Part shown: positions 1 to 5,211 of the stretch, in pieces | Numbering within the stretch: position 1 is the stretch's first letter | How the letters are laid out: every line of letters starts with the position of its first letter | Notes under the pieces: generated by a model | The model's input: the letters and a program-made list of their open reading frames with translations, nothing else | Database searches by the model: none | Told to the model about the DNA's origin: nothing | Assembly: GCA_023151145.1 (NCBI GenBank) | Contig: JAKLJM010000126.1 | Location: forward strand, 1 to 6,696 | Origin: Bacteriovoracaceae bacterium | Lineage (GTDB): Bacteria; Bdellovibrionota; Bacteriovoracia; Bacteriovoracales; Bacteriovoracaceae | Reading direction: 5' to 3' | Length of the DNA: 6,696 nucleotides | Position numbers and translations under genes: made by a program

Positions 1-446
1 TTCCATGCTCGTGCAATTAAATTACTATCTCTGTCAATAATGAGACTGAGCTGTGGACGATTGCTACCATTGCGATTCAAAGCGAGTTGAAACAATCCAG
101 TCTCACCATTGTCATCTGTTTTAGAAAATCCTTGAAATCCAGCAGGATGACTATGTACCAAAACTACTGCAAAATCTTTTTGTTCAGCGAGCTTTAAATG
201 TCGAAGATATGTCTCATGCTTAAATGTTACTTGTGTCGTGGTCGATACAATAATCTCTGCATCAGGGATTGGATAAACTTCTCGCGACAAAAATCTTTCT
301 TCCTTTTTGCCTGTCCATATATCGCTCTCAATCTTAGAGCGTCCACACAGCAGAAAAGCAGCCCCTTCCTTTTCGTTATCCCTAAAGGTAAGCGCTTTAA
401 GTTGCTCAAGATGCTCTTCCTGTAACGTAAGGGTATAGCTTGTCAT
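1..446 (-). CDS. JAB/JAMM-domain protein of a ubiquitin-like system, probably JAB-E1 fusion (3' end outside window)
   Basis: The 148 visible N-terminal residues form a prokaryotic JAB (JAMM) zinc isopeptidase domain. Seen: a glutamate near the N-terminus (E27, in KEGAAFLLCG) and the exact HxH-x7-S-x2-D signature, H98-S-H100 ... S108 ... D111. These are the zinc ligands and catalytic residues of enzymes that cut ubiquitin-like tags from their targets. The start ATG overlaps the stop of the E2-like gene (ATGA, 4-base overlap), so translation is probably coupled. The frame is open to the left edge. In related operons with a Multi_ubiq protein and a Prok-E2_E protein, the JAB domain is often fused to a C-terminal ThiF/E1 adenylating domain; I infer the same here, but no E1 residue lies in the window. 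It could instead be a stand-alone JAB protein followed by a separate E1 gene. The JAB call is firm; the fusion is inference. Confidence 0.9.
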   Translation of the reverse strand, partial: MTSYTLTLQEEHLEQLKALTFRDNEKEGAAFLLCGRSKIESDIWTGKKEERFLSREVYPIPDAEIIVSTTTQVTFKHETYLRHLKLAEQKDFAVVLVHSHPAGFQGFSKTDDNGETGLFQLALNRNGSNRPQLSLIIDRDSNLIARAW

Positions 447-832
447 GCACTAGCCTCTGCGAGAGCTTTTTGAATAGCTTGCATAAACGTATGAAGGCCA
501 TCAATTCCCGGCCTCCAAGTGCCGCCAGGTAAATGGCGCGACCAACGTTGATAAGTTCGAGATTGAAAGACATGATTTGCCTCAGTAGCCTTAGCCTTTC
601 TCTGCTCATTTTTTAGTATAACTTCTGGAAAATTATAGAACATATCCAGTGGCGTATCTCTATAGCCAGAAGGTATGAGTATCAGAAGCTCAACCTCATC
701 GAGGTTGTATTTTCCAACGGGAAGTTTCCACTTTGGAAAAAGTACTCCACGCTGGCTCCCGTCAACAATCTCTTGATACTCATACCCCTTTTCTTTGAGG
801 TAATCTCTGTCTGATTCTGGCAAAAAAGACAT
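443..832 (-). CDS. E2-like (Prok-E2_E type) protein without cysteine
   Basis: A 129-aa protein matching, from memory, the prokaryotic E2 family E (UBC-like fold). The core strands are around residues 25-60 (VLFPKWKLPVGKY, then VELLILIPSGY, then a P-x-D-M-F-Y segment), followed by the family's conserved block W97-S-R-H100 and W106-R-P-G-x-D-G-L113. In ubiquitin-like pathways an E2 takes the activated tag from E1 and passes it to the target. This protein has no cysteine anywhere, so it cannot form the usual E2 thioester; S98 or H100 in the WSRH block are candidates for an unusual acceptor or for a purely non-covalent role (inference). The start lies 2 bases after the stop of the ubiquitin-like gene, with an AGGGG ribosome binding site inside that gene's end. 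The stop overlaps the JAB gene start. Length is normal for a single UBC-like domain. Confidence 0.85.
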   Translation of the reverse strand: MSFLPESDRDYLKEKGYEYQEIVDGSQRGVLFPKWKLPVGKYNLDEVELLILIPSGYRDTPLDMFYNFPEVILKNEQRKAKATEANHVFQSRTYQRWSRHLPGGTWRPGIDGLHTFMQAIQKALAEASA

Positions 833-834
833 AA

Positions 835-1092
835 CTACCCCTCAGTTGTTTGGCACTCACCAGTAAAAAAGTGTTCGCGTCCCAGTGGAGTTAGATCAAT
901 TGTTTCGTTGTCACCAACCGGTTGGTCATCATGTGGACCGTTTATTTTCAGCCAAACACAAGCGTTAGGCTTTGCACCAACAAGACTCTTAATTTGTAGT
1001 CCCGTAATTGTCTGGCTTTGCCAATCAAAGGGTTTTTGATCAACAAGGATTTTATAAACTTCTGGCTTGTTTTTGTTATTGCTATCGCTCAC
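835..1092 (-). CDS. Single-domain ubiquitin-like protein (Multi_ubiq type) ending in Gly
   Basis: An 85-aa protein that is the likely ubiquitin-like modifier of this operon. After a hydrophilic N-terminal tail (about residues 1-10), residues 11-80 read as a beta-grasp domain of the Multi_ubiq type: YKILVDQKPFDWQ, then the helix region TITGLQIKSLVGAKPNACVW, a WLKING strand, and the final DLTPLGREHFFTGE segment. Relatives often carry two or more domain copies; here there is one. The last residues are T-T-E-G, so the C-terminus is already a glycine, as needed for adenylation by an E1 without prior processing (inference). The start codon is GTG, chosen because AAGGAG sits about 6 bases before it (1098-1103), overlapping the end of the DUF2188 gene. 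The downstream E2-like and JAB genes are its expected partners. Confidence 0.85.
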   Translation of the reverse strand: MSDSNNKNKPEVYKILVDQKPFDWQSQTITGLQIKSLVGAKPNACVWLKINGPHDDQPVGDNETIDLTPLGREHFFTGECQTTEG

Positions 1093-1103
1093 GTTTTCTC
1101 CTT

Positions 1104-1331
1104 TTAGTTTTTATCTTTTGGTGGGCAGGGATCATTGCCGTAGCTATTTTTTTCGCCAATTCGCCCATTGATTTTGTGAATAACGTGTTCTGTTTCAGAT
1201 CGCTTCGCCTGACGACGACCTTCGGTTTCGGCGTTAGCCTTTGTGTGGTGAGTGGAGATTGTTTTTCCACCCTGCTTGTTAGCCCAACCGTTACCATTAG
1301 GTACGGTATGAACAGGTTTCTTGCTTGCCAT
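1104..1331 (-). CDS. DUF2188 family protein, first gene of the ubiquitin-like operon
   Basis: A 75-aa basic protein with the DUF2188 pattern throughout: HTVPNGNGWANKQGG near the N-terminus, a helical middle rich in Lys/Arg/Glu (about residues 30-47), then VIHKINGRIGEKNSYGNDP and a terminal CPPK. The family has no settled biochemical function. The start ATG has an excellent AGGAGG ribosome binding site (1336-1341), 4 bases away. The gene ends 11 bases before the ubiquitin-like gene and carries that gene's ribosome binding site, so it is co-transcribed and is the promoter-proximal member. A role linked to the modifier (substrate, cofactor or regulator) is possible but unproven. The overlapping minus-strand frame 1082-1297 was set aside because only this frame gives the family motif. 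Confidence 0.85.
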   Translation of the reverse strand: MASKKPVHTVPNGNGWANKQGGKTISTHHTKANAETEGRRQAKRSETEHVIHKINGRIGEKNSYGNDPCPPKDKN

Positions 1332-1356
1332 ATATCCTCCTATGACATTTTTCTTA

Positions 1357-1376
1357 AAATCGCGTCATTGCGACTT
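1357..1376. repeat. Imperfect inverted repeat just downstream of the operon's predicted start site
   Basis: The dyad AAnTCGC-GTCATT-GCGAnTT has 6 of 7 arm positions paired. It lies at the beginning of the predicted leader. A second dyad, TGTGnC-N6-GnCACA (1381-1398), covers the predicted -10 box, with centres 23 bases apart. The placement suits an operator, but no binding protein is known from the sequence. Confidence 0.4.
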
Positions 1377-1387
1377 TATATGTGACT

Positions 1388-1415
1388 ATTATGACACATT
1401 TGCCCGCCAAATCAA
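1388..1415 (-). promoter_or_regulatory. Putative sigma70-type promoter of the ubiquitin-like operon
   Basis: Read on the minus strand, TTGATT (1410-1415) and CATAAT (1388-1393) are separated by 16 bases, a good match to a -35/-10 pair. Transcription would start near 1380, leaving a leader of about 50 bases before the DUF2188 start codon. Called by eye from consensus only. Confidence 0.5.
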
Positions 1416-1422
1416 CCAAAAT

Positions 1423-1526
1423 ATCTCAAAAAAATAATATATTTTATGAGATTAAAATGCAGTATTTATGCATACTTGACACAATCTACTATAATATTTC
1501 TTACTAATTGCTTGATTTTTATGAGA
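1423..1526. promoter_or_regulatory. Divergent control region with repeated TTTTATGAGA half-sites and a -10-like box
   Basis: This stretch separates the minus-strand ubiquitin-like operon from the plus-strand HTH-peptidase gene. TTTTATGAGA occurs at 1442-1451 and 1517-1526 in the same direction, and a near copy is inverted at 1423-1432 (TCTCA followed by A-run). The first and second copies form a dyad, ATCTCA-n-AAAA-N8-TTTT-n-TGAGAT (1423-1452). A perfect TATAAT is at 1490-1495 and a perfect TTGACA at 1476-1481, but they are only 8 bases apart and so do not form one standard promoter; TATAAT is the likelier -10 box. The arrangement fits autoregulation by the adjacent HTH protein (inference). 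Confidence 0.45.
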
Positions 1527-1558
1527 AATGCGCCGAATATATAGCTTAGGAGTACCAT

Positions 1559-2737
1559 ATGAGCAATATCCAGCAACCCCTTAATAAAACTGCTTTCATT
1601 AGGGCGCTAGATAGCCGAAATATTTCTCAGGCTGTCTTAGCTCAAAAAATCGGCGCAAATGAGAAGTCTTTTTCGCGATGGATCAACGATGGCTACATTC
1701 AATCTCAGTATTTATGGGATTTAACTGAGGAGCTGGATTTGTCAGATGAAGAGCTCGACGAAATCTTGATGCTTCCAAAATATAATGTCTTTTTTCGGAA
1801 GAAATATTTGGGAGAAGTTCCAGATGATGTGGAACAACGTGCAATTGATTTTGCAAAAACATTATTTGGTCTCACCTATTTAAACTCCAATGCTAGATTT
1901 TGCCCTCCTAATGTATCTAAACTGGAGTCAGATACTGAAGTTGCAAATCAAATTCGCCGGTATACCAAAATAGACTCTTTCAGAAATCTCCCTGGAATTA
2001 TTTCTGGCCTGGCCGAACAAGGCGTGGAGGTGACGGTTGTCCCATTCGAGAAGCTTGGATTAACTAGCGATGGAGAGCATGAGCAAGCTTTCTCGGTAAC
2101 CGACGAAAAAAGATGTTTGATATTTTTAGATGCTTCTTCTCCCAAAGAGCGCTTGATTTTCAATTTATGCCATGAGCTTTGTCATCTCTTTAGGCCAGAT
2201 CTAGAGTTCTCCAGCAGAGAAGAGAAGTTTTGTAATGCAGTCGCATCTGAACTCGTCTACCCAAAATCTTTTTTTGAAGCTCATCGAGAAACCATCGAAA
2301 AAATAGTTCAAAGTAATTCCGGTCAATCCATTGTTAACTTGTTAAATGTTATTAAGGAGAACTTAGGTGGAGAAATTTTTGGAATTTCCCTTCGACTTAA
2401 AGCCTTAGGATTTTTCTCACAAAAAAACTCACTTCACCAAAAAGTTATCAGCTACTCTGAGGATTCATTTAATCGTTTACCACTATTTGAAGTTCACGTC
2501 TTCTCTGATTTTAACCCGAGCAGCCACGAGGCGTTTTCTCGTTTCTGGAGCGGCTCCCAAATAGAAAGTAGCAACTTCTTAAGATTCTTTTTTCATATTA
2601 AAAATGCAGCCATTGGAGGCGCGATTTCATCTAGGAAATTTTCTGAGCTTTTTAATGTGGATATTGGACTAGCAGATGAAATTTTCCATAAATGGAAAAT
2701 GGACTTACAAAATGATCTAAACGTGTCAAATGGATGA
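1559..2737 (+). CDS. HTH (XRE-like) protein with ImmA/IrrE zinc-peptidase domain
   Basis: A 392-aa cytoplasmic protein. Residues about 10-72 form a Cro/CI-like helix-turn-helix (SQAVLAQKIGANEKSFSRWI). Residues about 90-240 match the ImmA/IrrE (COG2856) metallopeptidase family: the zinc motif H205-E-L-C-H209 followed by E221/E222 in EEKFCNAVASELVYP, the usual third-ligand region. The remaining 150 residues are a less recognisable C-terminal extension. Relatives cleave repressors or act as antitoxin-like regulators. The ATG start follows AGGAG (1548-1552) at a normal distance. The last 8 bases overlap the PIN-domain gene, so the two form one translational unit. Because the gene is divergent from the ubiquitin-like operon and shares its control region, it may regulate that operon too. 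Domain calls are firm; substrate and regulatory role are inferred. Confidence 0.88.
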   Translation: MSNIQQPLNKTAFIRALDSRNISQAVLAQKIGANEKSFSRWINDGYIQSQYLWDLTEELDLSDEELDEILMLPKYNVFFRKKYLGEVPDDVEQRAIDFAKTLFGLTYLNSNARFCPPNVSKLESDTEVANQIRRYTKIDSFRNLPGIISGLAEQGVEVTVVPFEKLGLTSDGEHEQAFSVTDEKRCLIFLDASSPKERLIFNLCHELCHLFRPDLEFSSREEKFCNAVASELVYPKSFFEAHRETIEKIVQSNSGQSIVNLLNVIKENLGGEIFGISLRLKALGFFSQKNSLHQKVISYSEDSFNRLPLFEVHVFSDFNPSSHEAFSRFWSGSQIESSNFLRFFFHIKNAAIGGAISSRKFSELFNVDIGLADEIFHKWKMDLQNDLNVSNG

Positions 2738-3308
2738 AATTGTTATCTGCGACACTAATGCCGCCATTCATTTAGCTATTATATGTCCAGAGGTTCTTAA
2801 AACGCCCGATGATCGATGTAAGATTGTAATTCATGCGATTGTAAAGCAAGAGGTACATAAACTAAATCAAAATGAAAATAAGAAAAAACGCCTTGGAACT
2901 GTACTCGATTTTCTATTGAAAGAAGTTACGACGGATAGCAAAACTCATCTTCCACCAAAAGACAAAGAGATAAAACACCATCGAAGAATTCAAAAGTTTG
3001 AAGGCGGTCTTGATCCACAATTCGTATCTTCTGGTTCGAGTCATCAGGACCGATGTTTTTTAATTCTCGCAAAGGAACATGGCGCAAAGTTATTAACTAA
3101 TGAGAAAACCCTATTCAACTTAGGCGTAGCTTTTCTTGGCACTGAAAGTACTTGGAGGACATCAAGTGCACTTGAGAAGCTACTAGAACTACAAATTATC
3201 ACAAATGATATTGTTCAAAATGGCCTCAATTCAATGGGACAATTCGAGGAAGAATTACATCCTGCCTGTAAAAATAAAGTCCGAGAACTAGGATTTACCT
3301 GCTCTTGA
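2730..3308 (+). CDS. PIN-domain nuclease-like protein, toxin candidate paired with the HTH-ImmA/IrrE protein
   Basis: A 192-aa protein with the layout of a PIN-like ribonuclease. Seen: an N-terminal strand ending in D8-T-N (IVICDTN), an acidic position at E41 (KQEVHK), D107 in HQDRCFLILA, and the LLTNE strand-turn with E125 where PIN domains usually have D. These four acidic residues would form the metal-binding centre; the D-to-E change at the fourth site is conservative. The C-terminal ~55 residues are an extension without a recognised motif. The gene starts inside the end of the HTH-ImmA/IrrE gene (8-base overlap), a typical toxin-antitoxin style arrangement; pairs of COG2856 proteins with PIN-like proteins are known. 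Its target, probably RNA, cannot be read from the sequence. It ends 7 bases from the convergent recombinase gene and no clear terminator is visible between them. Confidence 0.75.
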   Translation: MDEIVICDTNAAIHLAIICPEVLKTPDDRCKIVIHAIVKQEVHKLNQNENKKKRLGTVLDFLLKEVTTDSKTHLPPKDKEIKHHRRIQKFEGGLDPQFVSSGSSHQDRCFLILAKEHGAKLLTNEKTLFNLGVAFLGTESTWRTSSALEKLLELQIITNDIVQNGLNSMGQFEEELHPACKNKVRELGFTCS

Positions 3309-3315
3309 TTAAGAT

Positions 3316-4473
3316 TTAATAACCCACTAAATGAAATTTTCTTCGTCTTTTATAGCTCCGCCATGTGCGAGCCATTGTCGAGTGGCCCATCCATATACTG
3401 ATGTTTTCTAGAGCTTGTCCTTTCGACAGCATCAAATCAGTGAAGCCTTTGCGACCACCATACAATGTTGTTCCTTGGCCAAAATGTTTACGAATTGTTT
3501 TTGTGAGTGGCCGTTTAAAGGCTTCTGATTCAATAATTCTCAGTGCAAATTCTTGCTGTTCAAAAATAATTGGAATTGGCTTCCAACGATCTTCTGGTGG
3601 CAGTGCAATGATCTTTGTTTGAAAGGCCCACAAAATTTTTCGGCCTGTTGCTAGTGTTTCAATTCGCCACAATGAGGGATTATGCAAATTATCAACTTCC
3701 TGTGGGCGCAATCCGAACCACACTGAAATATAAACCCAGTTGAAATTTAACTGATTCATTGTCATTCTAACGTCATCTAATTGTTCAGGAGTAATTTCTT
3801 TTGATGGAACAGAAATTTTTGTACGATCTTTTTCATAAAATGAATCAAGCAGTCTTTGTCTTTCATAACCACGGGGCACAGGAATTGGATGAAATGGTCT
3901 TGCTAATTTTTTAGAAATGAAAAACCCCCACAAGTTCACAAATTTTAAAATTGCAAGTGAGTATCGAAGGCTTAATTTTCTTCTATAAAAATAATCATAA
4001 ATTTCATGTGCACTATATAGCCAATCAGACGGATCAATTTGCATTTCATAAATTAACTTCTGAGCCGCTTTCCAAATTACGAAAGCGCGACTTTTCTTTC
4101 GCAATCTCTTGGTTGTTTCGCTATCACGAATACGCAGAAATCTTTGCTCAAACTCAGCAATAAACTCAATAGGCAAAACAGAATCAATACGTCTTGCATA
4201 TTGCTCTTCTTCCAGTTTTCGTTGCTGAATTCTTTTTTCTTGTTCCTTCAAATGCCTTTGAGCATTTAGTTGTCGAACACGAACGCGCGCTTCTTCAATT
4301 GTCATCAAATTATGAAAGCCAAGGCTACGCCAGCGGTCGCGATCTACGTCCCATTCTTTTTTTGGTTTCTTTGCTGGAGAATTTTTGATGTCTTCTTTTT
4401 TGTATGAAATGAATTGTACTTTCCATTTTGGTAAAGATTTTTTCCATGGTAGTGCGCGAATAAAATAACCCAT
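3316..4473 (-). CDS. Tyrosine recombinase (phage-integrase family), unusual YxxR motif
   Basis: A 385-aa site-specific recombinase. The C-terminal half carries the catalytic set: R256 in FGLRPQEV (box I), a candidate beta-hairpin lysine K287 (QTK), R341 in YGGRKGF, H364 in WMGHS and the nucleophile Y374 in TWRSYK, ten residues after the histidine. The box II motif normally reads HxxR; here Tyr338 replaces the first His. Residues about 100-215 form the helical core-binding domain; the N-terminal 75 residues (LPKWKVQF, RWRSLGF, MTIEEAR) look like an AP2-type or arm-binding module followed by a Lys/Glu/Gln-rich helix. The ATG start follows AGGGAGG (4479-4485 on the complement). It faces a serine-recombinase-like remnant across a palindrome-rich gap that may hold its recombination sites. 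Probably the integrase of the island; intactness is suggested but activity is untested. Confidence 0.88.
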   Translation of the reverse strand: MGYFIRALPWKKSLPKWKVQFISYKKEDIKNSPAKKPKKEWDVDRDRWRSLGFHNLMTIEEARVRVRQLNAQRHLKEQEKRIQQRKLEEEQYARRIDSVLPIEFIAEFEQRFLRIRDSETTKRLRKKSRAFVIWKAAQKLIYEMQIDPSDWLYSAHEIYDYFYRRKLSLRYSLAILKFVNLWGFFISKKLARPFHPIPVPRGYERQRLLDSFYEKDRTKISVPSKEITPEQLDDVRMTMNQLNFNWVYISVWFGLRPQEVDNLHNPSLWRIETLATGRKILWAFQTKIIALPPEDRWKPIPIIFEQQEFALRIIESEAFKRPLTKTIRKHFGQGTTLYGGRKGFTDLMLSKGQALENISIWMGHSTMARTWRSYKRRRKFHLVGY

Positions 4474-4518
4474 CTGTCCTCCCTGTTATGATGGCGAGGA
4501 CGGTCCAATAATCCAAAA

Positions 4519-4543
4519 GACGTGGTGGAGCGTCCACCACGTC
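4519..4543. repeat. Perfect 11-bp inverted repeat between the two recombinase genes
   Basis: Arms GACGTGGTGGA (4519-4529) and TCCACCACGTC (4533-4543) pair perfectly around a GCG loop. Further short dyads surround it: GGAC-G-GTCC (4497-4505) and CGTCC-AGATC-GGACG (4540-4554). There is no T-run behind it, so a rho-independent terminator is unlikely; a recombinase or accessory-factor binding site, or an attachment-site element, is more plausible. Confidence 0.6.
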
Positions 4544-4596
4544 CAGATCGGACGATGTTTTGATACTCTAAAGTATTGAAAACAGCGGAAGTAATG

Positions 4597-4613
4597 GTGG
4601 AGCTAATCTCCAC
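4597..4613. repeat. Second GTGGAG/CTCCAC inverted repeat
   Basis: GTGGAG and CTCCAC flank a CTAAT loop. The left part, TGGTGGAGC, repeats nine bases of the larger palindrome at 4523-4531, and GCTCCAC occurs again inverted at 4643-4649. The repeated GTGGAGC unit suggests an array of binding sites for one protein in the recombinase intergenic region. Confidence 0.5.
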
Positions 4614-4711
4614 GAACACAAGAGCGAATTTTTGAAAAGTGTGCTCCACTTTATAAGAAAGGCCTCTCTATTCGCGATATAGAATCAGCAACTGGAATTC
4701 CTAAAACAACA

Positions 4712-5023
4712 GTGCGTGAAACGCTTATTAAAAATGGAATGTCACTTAGAAATCCGCTCAATGGAAATGCTCGCCACATAGATCGACTACATACTAAGCG
4801 CGGCGGCTCCACACCTTACGGATACGCCTATCTTGATGGCCAACTTTTAGTTGATCCAAAAGAGCAAGTCATTGTCAGAAAAATTTTAAAACTTCACCAA
4901 TCTGGAATGTCAGGCAATGCCATTGCAATAGAATTAAATAACCACAAAATACCAAGTCGTTCAGGCAAAGCATGGAGCCCATGTGTGGTGAGAAGAATTA
5001 TTAAATTTAGCAAACAAAAATAG
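4712..5023 (+). CDS. Serine-recombinase-like DNA-binding protein lacking the catalytic domain (possibly frameshifted)
   Basis: The 103-aa frame from GTG holds the 'Recombinase' domain found after the resolvase domain in large serine recombinases: GGSTPYGY (31-38), DGQLLVDPKEQ (42-52) and IPSRSGKAWSP (80-90). The same frame is open upstream to 4607 and there encodes a convincing helix-turn-helix (GLSIRDIESATGIPKTTV), so the real protein almost surely begins before 4712. No ATG, GTG or TTG exists in that 105-base extension. Options are an ATT start (4628), or an ATG at 4594 in another frame that meets TGA after a T-run and would need a +1 shift, or decay from a longer gene. No catalytic serine domain is visible upstream, where the opposite strand starts the tyrosine recombinase. 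It may be a remnant or an accessory DNA-binding factor. Confidence 0.7.
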   Translation: MRETLIKNGMSLRNPLNGNARHIDRLHTKRGGSTPYGYAYLDGQLLVDPKEQVIVRKILKLHQSGMSGNAIAIELNNHKIPSRSGKAWSPCVVRRIIKFSKQK

Positions 5024-5046
5024 ACACAAACTGATCGGAGGATCAT

Positions 5047-5211
5047 ATGAACAGTCTCATCAAAACTGCAGTCGTATTGGCTTTTGCTGCTATTGCTAGT
5101 GGCAACCTACTGGCTGTAATCAACCAAGTCCGCAAGGCACAATTCCAGCTTATTCAGGAATCGAAGGCATCCAAGTGGCCTAAGGCTATGCAGCTAAGGA
5201 TTAACGATTAG
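5047..5211 (+). CDS. Small protein with one hydrophobic segment (54 aa)
   Basis: This short gene begins at an ATG with a strong GGAGG ribosome binding site (5037-5041) 5 bases upstream, the main reason to accept it. The 54-aa product has a hydrophobic N-terminal stretch (about residues 4-24, IKTAVVLAFAAIASGNLLAV) that could be a membrane anchor or uncleaved signal, then an amphipathic, Lys/Gln-rich part (VRKAQFQLIQESKASKW). It follows the recombinase-like gene by 23 bases and is probably co-transcribed with it. Its last 11 bases overlap the end of the convergent HTH regulator gene. I do not recognise the family with certainty and assign no function. Confidence 0.65.
   Translation: MNSLIKTAVVLAFAAIASGNLLAVINQVRKAQFQLIQESKASKWPKAMQLRIND

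Noticed and set aside
198..425. Plus-strand 75-codon open frame
   Set aside because: It is antisense to the JAB domain, whose HxH-x7-S-x2-D motif makes the minus strand the coding one.
1082..1297. Minus-strand open frame overlapping the DUF2188 gene
   Set aside because: No recognisable motif; the alternative frame gives a full DUF2188 protein with AGGAGG before its start.
1008..1385. A 125-codon plus-strand open frame
   Set aside because: It lies opposite the DUF2188 and ubiquitin-like genes, which have family motifs and good ribosome binding sites; its product is a low-complexity Phe/Cys-rich shadow.
1476..1495. Perfect TTGACA and TATAAT read as one sigma70 promoter
   Set aside because: They are only 8 bases apart instead of about 17, so they cannot be the -35 and -10 of the same promoter.
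4519..4543. Rho-independent terminator
   Set aside because: The stem is perfect, but no T-run follows on either strand, so another role is more likely.
4344..4649. A 101-codon minus-strand open frame across the recombinase intergenic region
   Set aside because: It overlaps the tyrosine recombinase start in another frame, reads through the palindromes and resembles no protein family.
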